From NCBI GenBank assembly GCA_963693315.1, contig OY856188.1, forward strand, positions 185,787,487 to 185,851,486: a stretch of DNA of 64,000 nt, read 5' to 3'. Below the pieces are notes generated by a model, which had not been told where the DNA came from, did no database searches, and was given only the letters and a program-made list of their open reading frames with translations. This document shows, in pieces, positions 1 to 13,830 of this stretch. Position numbers and translations under genes: made by a program. Position 1 is the first letter of the stretch, and each line of letters starts with the position of its first letter. This DNA comes from Diogma glabrata (lineage: Eukaryota > Arthropoda > Insecta > Diptera > Cylindrotomidae).

Positions 1-1077
1 ACCTTTGTTACAAAAATGTAAAGCTTTAAAATTATTGTCAAAACTTGTATATGAATTCAGAATTTTTGTGGGCAATTGAACTCAGGTATCTAAGGAAGTG
101 ATTTGAATGTTTACAACTCAAACGTATGGTTGGAATTACGTCAGAAAAAAACTCTCTTTTCCTCTTTTGAGATGTTTCGGTTGGGATTTAAATTCGTAAC
201 CTTATCAGAAAAAACTCTGTTTTTCTCTTTTGAGTGTTTCGGTTGGGATTTTCCGTTAAATTTCTAGAAAGTACTGCAGTGAATTCATAGGATGTGTGAT
301 ATAGGATGTGTTCATAGGAAGTGTAATATTTCTATAATAGTCAACATTCTAGGTCACGAGTGTATACACTGAAAAAACATGTCCTATTTCCAATCGAAAT
401 GCAGTTGTTTCAACCACACCGTGCGCTCTGATATGGCGAATCCAACTACGAAATTGCTTCAATAACTGTACAATTATAAACCGATGTAGTTGAGATAATC
501 ACACGAAATATTTATGTCAAAATAAAATATAGTTCAATTAATCTCAAATACTTAAATTTTAAAATGAAAAATTCATGATATAAGGCCATATAAAATTTTT
601 TTCAGTGAAATAGTTATTAACTTTATTTAGCTACTGTTATATTGGATATAACACTTTATATTTTATATAAATCTCATTCTGTCGTTAGGAAAATGTTATG
701 GTGTAGTTATCCCAATCACGGTGAAATTGTTTGCAAATAATTTTTCTTTGCATGAATAATAAACTCCCAACTTCGAGATGAGGTTGTCATTACTTCAATT
801 TTTTTCAGTGAGTCATTATTAATTGCTTCGAAAACGAAATCATTGAGCGACACTATATGAATGATTTTCATTAATTAGGTGTTGATTTTAAATCACAATT
901 ATTTATATGTTGATTTTTTCACCATTTATTTCTTTTTAAATTAGTTCTACGGGAGTTTTAAAGGTTTAAAGGCATTCCTCGAAACTATACACCGTCCTTC
1001 GTAGTTAAATATGTCGAGTTCACCCTACATAAAATTTACTTATATGAACAACAACGTTACAATGAATTAAATTACTT

Positions 1078-2042
1078 GGACCCTGCACTTAAATACTGAA
1101 AACTATGTACTTACTAATTGGTTTTCGAAACCCAATAATAAATACAGACTCTTAAACTTCCTGTCTTCACGCTCATTCAACCAGAAATGAAACATCATAA
1201 TCACAACAATAGAACGAATTCTCAAACTTAGCTCTGTAGAATTCTGACCTGAAAATTATAACAATATCAAACAAGGGCTCAAAAAAAACCGCTATCCGCA
1301 ACACCTGATCAACAAATATATCAACAAATTCATCATGTCCCAACAAACTTTTAAGTCCTAACCTCCAATGATGTCTCAATCCCAGCCACTTCCCATTATC
1401 AGACTAAACTTCGATCCACCAACCCCTACCATCAGCTTATTATATGCTTCCCCTATCTTCGTCGATAACTTATCAAACAAAATTGAGAGAGTACTAAAAG
1501 AGTTTCTACCCAAAGACAAAATCAAAATTGTCTGGCCTGACAGACAACACAAACCACCAAACAAATTTTACCAAACTTAAAACTACAACACCAAAGAACA
1601 AGACCTGCAATACAGTACACAAAGTAAATTGCAAAGGAACAACAATAACATGAACCACAATCGACATGGTACCATCAGTTAATCTTTCACCAACATCTGC
1701 TCCTGACTCAATTCTGAGTTCTGTTCCTATCTCAACAAACAGCCCAAACCCCAATTTACTCCAAACTTCCCCTAATCCGACCCAATTAATACCAAATCCC
1801 CTTGACACTACTAAAAGAAATTACGCCACAGCATTAGCTTACCACCTAGGTGACACCACTCACACTTTTGACCTAGAAACCCCGAAAATCCTCTGCAGGA
1901 AAAAAAAAACTATTTAAAACGGATCACGGAAAAATCGTTATTCATTCTTTCATTTGCCAATTGCCAATTGTCTATTAACAAAAAATCCGATACAATAGGA
2001 ATGGCCAAAATTTACACCAACCTTATAAAACAAATTACTTAG
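1078..2042 (+). pseudogene. Penelope-like element remnant (RT C-terminus plus GIY-YIG region)
   Basis: Reading all three + frames gives protein typical of the 3' half of Penelope-like retroelements. It starts with the RT tail (a Trp, 'FSKPNNKYRLLNF', then a stretch ending 'KKNRYPQHLINKYINKF'). A linker follows ('KIKIVW', then 'TPKNKTCNTVHKVNCKG'), where the GIY-YIG endonuclease would begin. The YIG core itself is deleted, but its downstream signature 'ALAYHLGDTTHTFDLET' and the tail about 'KKSDTIGMAKIYTNLIKQI' remain. In-frame TGA and TAA codons and frame changes show it is dead. The same lesions occur in the second segmental copy, so decay preceded the duplication. Confidence 0.8.
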
Positions 2043-3037
2043 CCTGGTGCACGAACATTAAACAGCATCAGTCCTTGCCAAATCTCCAATTTTTTACAGT
2101 TGTTTTTAATCCAGTAAACATGATAATCAATTATGATTTTTTTTTTGTTTTACTTTTTTTTGGTTTATGCGTGAGCAATTATGATTTAACAATACAGTTT
2201 CCGTCCGGCAACTTATGATAAATTTATTCAAACTTAAATTATAAATTTTAGAAAATTCTGTTGTTGTGTTTTTAAGCATAATTATTTTAATTAATTATTT
2301 TAATTAATTTATGTAATGTAATTATAACATTAATTAAAATTTTAAATCGTTAAATTGTTTTAAATTGTTAAATCAAATCCAGGCCATCTTGTTGCTCAAA
2401 GCTCAAAGCGCAAGTTGCTCAAAGTATTTTTTATTAATCTTCAGTTGCATTATAGTCTATAAGTTGTTTTACTTTATATTTTAAAATTTGTTCTTATGTT
2501 TAAGTTTAAGATTTTAATTCTTGATAATGACGACCATAATCGTCGAAAATTCAAAATACATAACAGATTAATATTGTGACGATTATAAAGTGCGATATCC
2601 AAAAAGAACATCGATTGAGAAAATGCTCTTTAGAGAAAATATTTCCACTAAAGGATTATAAAAACACCTAAATCAACAAAAGAAAATATAACGAAAACAA
2701 AGAAACACGTAATAGTAAGTTTTTGTTTATCCTATTCAACCGATCACCATAACTAATATTTCGCGTGCATAGAGTTATGTCAAATCGGTTTTTGGTTTGT
2801 TTGTTTTCCTTTCTTTGTCTCTCTGAGAAACAAGTATTTCTTCCAATAGACATGCGTAACTTTTTTTATTTGATTCAAAGTTGTACAATTACTGCTAGTT
2901 TTTTTTTTTAAATCTATAAGAAAAAAACTTTTCCACAAAAAAAATAGTTTTTCTATCCCTGCAACTATATAAAAATAAATGAAAAAAACTGACATTTTGG
3001 TTTTTATTATAACCAAGCATATAATTTTTGATTTTTA

Positions 3038-3546
3038 GGAAATTATTAATTTCTTAACATCACTATTTGTGAATTTCGAAGGATAGAAGGAATATTATTA
3101 CTCCGTAACATTCTAAATCACTTGTGTAGTTGTTATTATTAAATTGAAACAACTTTTATACGCATTTTGGTTAGAATTCAAACTCGTAATCTTATCAATA
3201 CCGATGAGTTCAAACGAGTGTATTTGTAATGTTATTTTACGGCACAATTATGAGTTATATTTGTAAGGTTACGAGTTCGAATCCCAACCTAAACGCGTAT
3301 AGAAAAAATTTGTTTTAATTTAATGATAACTGTAAGGTTAATTCATATAAACCCAAAAACTGATTTTGAATTGAAAAATTCCAATGATTCACAAATACGC
3401 TGGACATGCTGTCGCAAATTTGATTTTAAATTGATTGGGAATAATCAATAATAACTACACAAGTAACTAAGGATGTTACGGAGTAATAATATTCCTTTTA
3501 TCCTTCGAAATTCACAAATAGGGATTTTAAGATATTATTGATTTCC
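3038..3546. mobile_element. Foldback MITE
   Basis: An imperfect palindrome runs from GGAAATTATTAAT at the left to ATTGATTTCC at the right. Outer arms include TTCGAAGGATAGAAGGAATA and its complement near 3490-3515. Inner arms include CTCGTAATCTTAT and ATAAGGTTACGAG. There is no coding capacity. It is shared with the second segmental copy. Confidence 0.65.
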
Positions 3547-6500
3547 CCAAAAAAACAACCCATATTTGTGCCGTAAAATAAAAAACAAATACAATTGTCT
3601 TAACTGATGACGAATAAATAACTAATATAATTTTAGATATTTTATCAATGAAAAATAAATTTGTCCATTATGAAAAAACTTTTAGATTAAATTTTCTTCT
3701 TTGAGAATATTTACAAAACTTAAATATTTGTTCGTGTCGTTAGAAAATATGGCTTATCCTTTATGGTTGTAAATAAAAACAAATCAAAATGGAAAAAAGT
3801 GAAATTCACTATGACAGACAATGGATAACTTTTTTATCTCTCTCCTCATACAATTTTAAAGGTATACATATTTATAAATACTCTACTCTCTACGTATACA
3901 TAATTAAGATCCTATTGTATGCTTTCTATGGCATTTAATAAACATAAAAATAAGTGTATTAATTTTATGTAAATACAACACCATTTTGCAAAACTCAAAA
4001 CTTCTTCTAGTACTACTTAGTTTTTGTTGATTTGTTCGTTTGACGTCACACCTCACAACAATTACGAAAGATAGGATTTATTAAAAACAGAAAGAAAAAA
4101 CAATTATGAATATGGAATACTTTTGTATTTAAAAATTGTAATAAAATGATCAAAGCCGTTAGAAAAATACCTTTTAACACGTTGGTGTCACAACAACATA
4201 CGTTTTAAGGTGTTATTGATAGCAATTTTTTGTTTCTTTCAAAGAATGGGTTGCTAAACCAAAAGTTCAATCACATAATCAAATCTATTACATATCGATA
4301 TGTGTCTTTTTTCAATAAAATGTGTTGTGTGGTAGGAATTTATAATGTCGCATCAACACATATAAAAACCTTTTAAGACATAGGTCCCAAAACGCCATAA
4401 GTTCTGATGTTTTGATAATAGTACATTATAGAACAAGGTTGAGAAGTAAGCTATTATTGACCGAGAACTTTTAGATCCTGAGGCGCGTAGCGCCGAGGGA
4501 TATAATGTTCGAGGTCTATATTAGTCTTCTCAACCGAGGTATATATAGAATTTTTTTAACTACTAACACTAATTATCATATTTGCTTTGATTAGATTTTG
4601 ATATTAGTCATTTTCCATATCATTTTTTAAATATCTTAAAATATCAAGTAGCCTGGAAGTTTAGTTTCATACAAATAAAACGAAATAAAGGAATGCAATT
4701 ATTATTTGTTTGTGTTTTTTGTTAATTTCAAATAAAAATAAAGGAAAATTTGTCATTATTAACCTAGGTAATGTTTTGTTATTATTATTGACCTAGCTTG
4801 AGAACAATTACTTCTGATTGGGGCATTCGAGTAAATAATGACGATTTCTCAAGTTGGTAGTTAAAAAAAGAAATTTTTTCGTTTCTTTTATTTGGTTCTA
4901 TGTACAATGTACGTGGATTACAAAATAATAACTCCTATCACATATAATATAATATGTTATTATGATATGGGCTATTTCATGAAAGGAAATAGGAAAAAAA
5001 ATCTTGTAGAAAGAGGTTGTGGAAAGTAACATATAAATAAAAATATAATAATATATAAAAATAAAGATAAATATAATATGGCTTGCACATGTTTACAATG
5101 CATTAACTTGGTGAATAACGTGTAATATAATAAACTGAATCTTGGTTCAGTCTAGGCATTTGCAACTGGCCCAGACCCAAACCAAAGTTAACTAGTCAAG
5201 GCTTGGCAGGCCAATACGGGCCCAAGATTGGTTCGTTGTTTAATATTGGCAGTTCCTACCTGGAAGGATTTAAGTTAAGATGGAAGGTAACACGGTGAAA
5301 AACCAAAATGAACTACAGTGTTACTGTATTGAATGCCATATGATCGTCTATCTGGAATACCACCGAGTGAACAAGTTTTTAATTTTACTTTTCCAATGTG
5401 GGTATTACCATTGATTAAGTATATTAAGATAATTTTGCTAAAGTTTTCGCCGCTACAATCGAGCTATGTCGCTGCTAGTCAATTAGAATAGAGATAACAT
5501 AACACTTGCAATTGAAAGAGTGGTTTTTCACTTTTTCTTTTCTGGCAACAAGCAATTACAAAAATTTAATTTTTGTTGTTTTTTTCTGTATAATTGCATT
5601 AGTGTTAGTTTTTTATTGCTTTTTCTTTCAAAATTCTTTCATATTCAAAATCCTTTTTTGTTTTTGCTTAAATAAATAAATCGTATTTCTTTACATCGAG
5701 TTCATTAACATACATTTTTTTATTCATAATATTTTAGAAAAAAATAAGAGATTTGGCAATTGTAAACTAAAATTTGGATATGCTTAAAATTATTTCAAAT
5801 ATTTTTTTAATTCATGAGCTTTATTATGCTGTACAGTTTTTTTTACAAAATTTTGAGAATGAATTTTTTTTATATTATGAACTAGTAATGTTATAGGTAT
5901 ATATTCCTCTAATGATCTCCTTAAATTCATAAAACCCAACGCAATAACTATGTTTTAGAAACTACGTTGTTTGCGTGGAATTTGTTTTATTAATTGCTAA
6001 ATTCATCAAGACGGCTATGAGGAAAGCCTTATCCTTCGCTAAATCCTATGGTGGTAATGGTGCAATTAGGTCAAGCTTAGCTCGAAAAATATGATCATTT
6101 TTTCATAAAAGCATATACTTTTTCAAGTTGACCCAGAAAAACAGCATCATTGGATTCAGCGTCTTCGAATTAGGTTTTACGATCAGGTACTGACACTAAT
6201 AGAGTAAAATAGTAACTGATTTGAGCAATATGATAATTTATTAAATATACTATTATATTTATTAATAACAAATTTATATAGGGAATACTATTAGATGATG
6301 TTTTTTAATTTTTATTTACATCAATTAATTTTATATGGGTATTTTCATTAAATAAACGGTGTTTTGTTCTGTTGCGTCGCAACAACACAATATATTTCAA
6401 GGTCCAGGTCTAAAAAACAACATGTTGTTTAAAGTATGAGCGAAGATAAACTCAAGTAGTTTCCCGAACTTGGCAACAATAATCTAAACAGATACGAAAG

Positions 6501-6629
6501 TAGGACTTGCATTAGTAATGAAAAGCTTAGTGATTGTTCAATAGGGAAATTATTTTTGCATCTATTGAATAGTTCAGGTCTTCTATATTGGTTTCTTTTA
6601 AGGTCAATAAAATGATGCGATAAATTATA

Positions 6630-6935
6630 CTAGGAGGTCCCGGCGTGCTTCGCTACGCTTATAAATAAAATTTTTGCGTAGACATTTTGTTGACGTAGAA
6701 GCAATGATTTCAAAAAGTGGTAATGAGAAAAGTTACCATATAATTTTTAATATTTCTTTTTAAATATATGAATCAAAAATAATCAGTACTCTAGCTGATC
6801 AGTTCGGATATATGAAAAATTAGCGATCAAATAAATTTTCAAGTAAGCTTATTTGATCTCTAACTTATTTGATCGCTAATTTTTCATATGTTCGAACTGA
6901 TCAGCTAGAGTTCTGATTATTTTTCATTCAAATAT
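6630..6935 (-). mobile_element. Helitron 3'-end fragment
   Basis: On the minus strand the fragment ends ...AAGCGTAGCGAAGCACGC, then CGGGACCTC and CTAG followed by T. This is the GCGAAGC-containing end with CTAG-T terminus that is typical of insect Helitrons. Inside lies an inverted repeat around CTAGCTGATCAG (6792-6905). A homologous plus-strand copy at 32.97-33.2 kb follows a Helitron helicase remnant, which supports the assignment. Confidence 0.6.
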
Positions 6936-7217
6936 TCTATACACTATCTATACACTCCTAAATCAATGCATAAACTAAATTGAAATTTGAAAATAACAAT
7001 AAACAACAAAGAAAAGACTTGGACAATTCCATTTGATATTGTATAGAGGGGCCGTTAAATTCAAAAATACATTTTAATTCGTCTATAACTTTTTTATTTA
7101 TGATCCGATTTGTGTGAAAAATCTTTAAGACCTAAGATACACTAATATCAGTTAGCAGTGAAAATTTGAAATGAATCCTTCTGCGAATAAAAAAGCCTTA
7201 GGCTCCAGACAGTTTTT

Positions 7218-7613
7218 TTAGCGTATTAATATATAAGAAGAAGATTTAACAACGATGATATGTTTGCTACCAAAATATATGAAAATATGTTCGATGTTAT
7301 GAGAGAGAAGCACGATCTCTATGTATATTTGCACATAACAGACAAATCCGTTTTCTATTGATTGGTCGGGATGAGTATAGCTAAATCTATGCCACATGAT
7401 TGCAATCCTCCAAATTATCTGAACAAGCTCAAACAAACTGGAAGGTCGAGTCTTATCGCCAAATGCAATCATTTCGGAAGCTATGTTCCTAATCAAGTTA
7501 TTTATTATTTTTAAGTTTATATAAATTCGAGTCAGTCTCCTATTACGAATAACAAAGTTTATTCGTAAGTGGAATTTGACCCGAATTTGTATAAACGTCG
7601 TCTGAGTTTCCAC
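7218..7613 (-). other. Unrecognised open frame conserved in both segmental copies
   Basis: A 131-codon minus-strand frame stays open in this copy and at 40892-41287, with only a few residue changes. The plus strand of the same stretch (about 7230-7513) also reads like protein, with a run around 'CNPPNYLNKLKQTGRSS', but is interrupted by a TGA near 7355 in both copies. I do not recognise either product. The plus frame could be a decayed exon and the minus frame its shadow, or the reverse. No promoter or splice context decides the matter. Confidence 0.2.
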
Positions 7614-8084
7614 TGTTCATTTGTATTAAGAAAATTCCATGAGATGATCTTCAAGAACCTAAAAATCAATCAAAGGTGTACAAATAGGGAGATCAGTGTT
7701 TGTTTATTTGTAAATATTTGCTAATTTTTTATCTGGGGGTGTGATCACTTCACCCTACGTACTCCAGTCCCTGCGATTGACATACGACTTGACTTAACAA
7801 CTTGAGATATCACTTACAAATGGTAATTTTGAAGAATGGATAACTAAAAATAAATACTATCACATATAAAATATGATATAGGGCATAGGCCAATATTTAA
7901 TGATTAAAAACATAAGCGGTAAGCAAATTTTTTTAAAACATTTGCAGCAATAAAACTTAAATTGGATTGTAAATAATCTAGCTAAAAAAATGTAATTAAA
8001 TTGCATGATGTATACTTCATTCCTTATTGATTGTATCCTTGATGTAATTTCTTCCTTACTGATTGGATCCCACATATAGATGGA

Positions 8085-8215
8085 GACTCATTTCATTGCT
8101 CAAGCAGTAGCGCTGCATCAACAAGAGATGCTTCTTGACTAGGATTGAGAGTAGTACCATTGACCAAATAGATTTCATCCGCCAGCATAGCTCAAGCTTC
8201 ATCCGACCTAGTCAA
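8085..8215 (-). pseudogene. Possible decayed coding fragment
   Basis: The minus strand gives a protein-like run containing 'LADEIYLVNGTTLNPSQEA' followed by a Leu-rich end and a stop. An in-frame TGA lies just upstream in both segmental copies. The product is not recognised and the call is weak. Confidence 0.2.
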
Positions 8216-10585
8216 GTGATATATGATATCTTACATTAACTTGTATATCAAGTATATCAAATACACAGAGTTAGTGTTAGTTAGTTAGTTAGTTTTTTTT
8301 AACAAACCAACAAAAACGTTATATGATTGAATAAGCCGGCCAATAATTAATGGCAATCCCATTTTAGTTTTTTTTTTCAAAATTTTGGTTTTTACACACT
8401 TTTTCATTTCTTATTTTATTTTCTCCATATCATCATGAAATATTCGCATTTGTCATATATTATTATATATTATGTATTAGGATTTATTGTTTGGTTATCC
8501 GTTGATCAAAAACAATATTTTGAGTCCATCAAGGACTTAGAACGCATAATATTATCGGACCTAGGCCTTAAAAGGTATCGATGTATTACTGTGACACATG
8601 TTGCAATTTCTAATAAGCAAAACTAATTAAATCAAAATAAGTATAAACTCGAAATATAGTGCCTTTATAATCATTTGCTGGAAGTGGACTTCATGAAAAA
8701 GATAAAGACACTAGTCTACTACAACTGCCGTAATTAAACCGAAGGAGAATTTAGAGTTTGGTTTATTATAAAAAATCGCGAGAAACAACATCAACTTTTG
8801 CCCAATTAATATGTGAAAAGGGTACACATAGAATACACACCGAAACGGAATGGAGTATCCATAAGGTTCACAAATGAGTATCAAGGCTCTAGAAAATCCT
8901 AACACGAGGAAAGGATAATCCAAAATATGAAGAAGTGCATCGAAAACATTAATCAACATATGGTTAATTTAAAGTTTAAGACACGCTTTGAAAATTATCG
9001 ACATATGATAAAAGATTTCTATTAAAGATCCACAGCCATCAGAAATAAAAACAAAGAACTTATCACAAATGAACCCAGACATACAATAAACAGCTATAGA
9101 ATAACAATCAAATTATCAGAGCCCGATCTGTTGATATTGCATTTTGATATAGCATCAATTATAGCCCTCGCTATTGGATTTGTGGTTTAAGTTTGCGATA
9201 AGATAAAGTGAAATCGAGACACAAAACGTCAGCTTTAACAAAACTAGTAAAAATCTTAAGAATAACCTTAAACCACTTTTAGAAAATCTAAACGACTTCA
9301 TTTATTCATCAAAAACGGTAAAACTAAATTTTTAACAACATCCGGGAAAATATCTTCCGGAACCTAGATACTAGCCGTAGAACAAGTGCAAAAACTTTAT
9401 ATTTTTTATAACAACGTCAAACGACATGCAAACCCCATGCCTCTACCACAAACAGAGCTTTCTATCTATCAACCAAATCCTATCAAACCTATCAACATTT
9501 GAGAGGAATTTCATACCAATATATTATGTGCCATGTAAAGATGCAAAAAGTCAGTATAGAATCTGAATGAAACGTTCGATCAGACAAAACATCCGACAAA
9601 ACATTCGATCAGATTCATTAAATTTAAACGCGTTAGAAATTTAACCAAATTAGGAAGAACAACCAAAAAATGACTAATTAACCAGCCGGTGTTCGGTAGA
9701 GAAAAAAACATGGGCAGCTCTGGCTTGACGACGTAACTCAAGACTTTCATGCTACACTACAGGAAAACTAAAGTCAAATAGCGTTGAAACGAGATAAATA
9801 GAAGCTGATTGTACAGACAATTATGTAACTTATTCAATTATATTTCAATAAATAATAAACAAATAATCGTTTTCAAAATAAAACACAAAACTGATCGCTT
9901 TAAAATATCAAAATTAATTACCTCCTCATTATTTACCTAATTTAATATCGAATCTCATTTTTGTAATTTATTAAATTTCAATATTTTGCTTAAAATCGTT
10001 TGTTTTTGTTTTCGTTATTTGAAATTTGTTCCTTAGAGTGAGAGAGATAGCGTTCTTAATTTTCTTGTGAAAAAAGTGAAAATATTGTAGATGAAGTTTA
10101 TGATTCAAAAAATTTAATCAAAAACATTAATCCAATTTTTTGCGTATGGCAATGTTCATTTTTTTTAAGATTTTATTTAGCGTATGGTTTTTGTTGTGAC
10201 ACATTAAAAACAAAAATAAAACTTAAAATAGATAGATTTTCATATGAAATCTACATAAAACAAAACATAAATACAAATTAAATGAGCTTACAATCAATAT
10301 GACTGCGCGTCTTTTAGTTAAAAATTAAAAAGTAAAATATTAAAATATTTGAACATTGGGCAGTACATTTGAACATTTATTCTAAAATAAATAGTTACGA
10401 TTTAGTGAAATTAAAATGAATTAAATATCTGTGAAACCATCTGTTACTCTGCTCTAAAAAACTTATGTATTACGGTCTTGAGAAAATTTTCAAAATCTGC
10501 TCCCCTATGCTTTCCCCCTATCTTTATAGGTCATAACTATTCTAAATAGGCCGGCAGTTTCTCATGGTCGTCGTTAATTAGCAAA

Positions 10586-11552
<967 letters not shown>

Positions 11553-11752
11553 NNNNNNNNNNNNNNNNNNNNNNNNNNNNNNNNNNNNNNNNNNNNNNNN
11601 NNNNNNNNNNNNNNNNNNNNNNNNNNNNNNNNNNNNNNNNNNNNNNNNNNNNNNNNNNNNNNNNNNNNNNNNNNNNNNNNNNNNNNNNNNNNNNNNNNNN
11701 NNNNNNNNNNNNNNNNNNNNNNNNNNNNNNNNNNNNNNNNNNNNNNNNNNNN
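11553..11752. other. Assembly gap of 200 N
   Basis: Exactly 200 consecutive N, a typical placeholder for an unsized scaffold gap. Sequence order and orientation across it are therefore not proven. Confidence 0.98.
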
Positions 11753-11902
11753 TGTTTTAAAGATAAAATATGTTGTGCATATGACTGTCGGGAATCAGTT
11801 TTTTTGTTCTGATGGAAAATTATAAAAATGGCGTTATAAACTAAGAGATTTTTTTTTATGTTAAATATCAAATATTTTATTATTAGATGAACTTTTTAAA
11901 AT
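11753..11902. repeat. Left inverted repeat of composite element
   Basis: Matches the reverse complement of 15270-15417 with a few mismatches, sharing for example GCATATGACTGTCGGGAATC and GTTAAATATCAAATATTTTA. The pair encloses the NUMT and the 453-bp array. The left arm runs into the N gap, so its outer end is unknown. Confidence 0.8.
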
Positions 11903-12375
11903 ATTATAGAAATTATATATGTAGTACAATAAATAAAATAAATACAATTGTTAAAAATGATTTACTTATTTTACAAACAGAAGTTTCTTTTGAATAGGAA
12001 AGCACTTCTGCAATTATTTTCTTTGTATTAGATGGCATAAAAAATGAAATGTTTATTTGTCACTTTTAGTAATCACTTGTCACTCTTATAAAAAATAATT
12101 TGACAGTCTTGACTGCAAACAAAAAAGCCGTATAAACAACTAAATCTATTTAGGAACTTTTGACTGGAGAAGTATTATGTTCGTATTATGTTATTATGGA
12201 ATCATAAAGTAAAGGATTGTTTTTCAACATTAAATTACAAATATTTTATTATTGAATAAACTTTTTAAAATATCATACAAATTATATATGTGAAAATAAA
12301 TATAGTTATTAAAAATTATTTACTTATTTTACATTCAAAAGTTTCTTTTGAGTTGGAAAACATTTTTGCATTTAT
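11848..12375. repeat. Two diverged direct repeats
   Basis: The block at about 11848-12010 recurs at about 12208-12375 with many substitutions. Both contain a long AT stretch with ATTTTATTATT, ACTTTTTAAAATAT and GTTTCTTTTGA in the same order. No coding potential. Confidence 0.5.
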
Positions 12376-12397
12376 TGTCTTAGTATCTTTACTTATA

Positions 12398-13185
12398 CCC
12401 CTCTTAATGAATAATAAACTAATCGAAAAGAATAACATACAGTTAGCCCAGTAGAAAAAAAATATAAAAAAAACTAAATAAATTAATATTACTCAATATA
12501 ACATATTCTAAAATTAAATCTTTAGAATAAAATCCAGCTAAAAAAGGTATCCCGCATAATGCTAAATTAGCTAAATTTAAACATGAAGAAGTTAAAGGTA
12601 TTTGATTAATTTATCTTCCTATTATTCGAATATCTTGTCTATTTTTTATATTATGAATAATAGAACCAGCACACATGAATAATAATGCTTTAAATAAAGC
12701 ATGTGTTAATAAATAAAAAAAGGCTAATTTATAAAACCCTATAGATAAAATTCTTATTATAAGCCCTAACTGTCTTAATGTAGATAAAGCAATAATTTTT
12801 TTCAAATCATATTCAAAATTACCCCCCAATCCCGCTATAAATATAGTTAACCCAGAAATTAATAGTATAAATTGCCCTAAAAAACTGTTATTTAATAAAA
12901 TATTAAATCGAATTAATAAATAAACTCCAGCAGTTACTAAAGTTGACGAATGAACCAAAGCAGAAACAGGCGTAGGAGCAGCCATAGCTGCAGGTAATCA
13001 AGAAGAAAAAGGAATTTGAGCACTTTTAGTTATAGCAGCTAAAATTATTAAACTTCCAATAACTTTTATTTCAAAATTATTTTTTATTAATTCTAAATAA
13101 AAAATATAATTTCATCTTCCATAACTTAATATTCAAGCAATAGATAATAAAAAAGCTACATACTTAATATGTAAAGCTACACACT
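12398..13185 (-). pseudogene. ND5: NUMT: nuclear copy of mitochondrial NADH dehydrogenase subunit 5
   Basis: The minus strand encodes a central-to-C-terminal part of ND5, a proton-pumping membrane subunit of respiratory complex I. The proton-channel core is recognisable ('[15 protein letters not shown]', '[14 protein letters not shown]', '[19 protein letters not shown]'). Upstream, '[19 protein letters not shown]' requires TGA to be read as Trp, and two conserved Ser positions are AGA. Both fit the invertebrate mitochondrial code, so the copy came from mtDNA and cannot be expressed from the nucleus. Lesions include a TAA just after the GGAAGA codons (about 12615) and a frame change near 12460. 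Little other damage is visible, so transfer looks fairly recent. The gene is partial at both ends. Confidence 0.93.
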
Positions 13186-13541
13186 TATAAGGTTTAGTTT
13201 TGTCACCACTTTATTTTTAATTTTTTACTTTTAAATTAAAATCACCAGCAACCCAATAAATAATTTTTCAGATGATAGTACACTGTACAAGTCATTTGTT
13301 TTCCTATCTTTAAAAGGGAAAAGGCATGAACGAATAAAGCCCGCCCGGAGAGACTCTGCCATAAATGTAAATGATAGCCTGAAAGTTTCCAATTGGGGTG
13401 ACTGAAATATGTTCAATTTTAACTCAACCAAAACATGACTATTAATTGTTGCCAGATCAACGACCGAGTTTGCCAAAGATATTTCGATTATTGTGTTTCG
13501 ATTAAAATGTCGCAAAATTTTGCTGAACTTGACTGAAATTA

Positions 13542-13830
13542 TAAGACTGAATCTAACAAAATATGGTGTGCAATTTATGAAATTTTTTTGCTATCCACAA
13601 AATTGTCGATCGATCTAGTTTCGAACCGATAAGAACTTTTTATTACACTTTAAAAAAGTATATCATTCTCATCAGGGTCTATCTAGTCGGCTAGCCCTGA
13701 TGAGAATGATATACTTTTTTAAAGTGTAATAAAAAGTTCTTATCGGTTCGAAACTAGATCGATCGACAATTTTGTGGATAGCAAAAAAATTTCATAAATT
13801 GCACACCATATTTTGTTAGATTCAGTCTTA
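13542..13830. repeat. Perfect 136-bp foldback at array edge
   Basis: 13542-13677 is the exact reverse complement of 13695-13830, with a 17-nt spacer (13678-13694). The right arm is the first part of the 453-bp unit, and the spacer contains the GTC cleavage triplet of the first hammerhead. The inverted copy has lost the upstream half of the ribozyme, so it cannot form a hammerhead on the minus strand. Confidence 0.95.
13681..13759 (+). ncRNA. Hammerhead ribozyme, type III, copy 1
   Basis: Stem III is ATCTAGT (13681-13687) with ACTAGAT (13753-13759), seven pairs. Cleavage is predicted after GTC, between 13688 and 13689. Stem I is the 8-nt GGCTAGCC. The core CTGATGA is at 13697-13703. Stem II starts with G13704-C13749 and can pair GAATGATA with TATCGGTTC (one bulge), then ACTTTTT with AAAAAGT. 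GAAA is at 13750-13753. All invariant core positions are present. Activity is inferred, not shown. Confidence 0.88.

Noticed and set aside
4430..4540. GGCGCGTAGCGCC hairpin between GGTTGAGAAG and CTTCTCAACC
   Set aside because: A short hairpin present in both segmental copies; could be a transposon end, but nothing identifies it.
13542..13677. A fifth hammerhead on the minus strand in the inverted copy
   Set aside because: CTGATGA, stem II and GAAA are present, but the sequence before CTGATGA (AGATAGACC) has no GTC site or pairing stem III strand.
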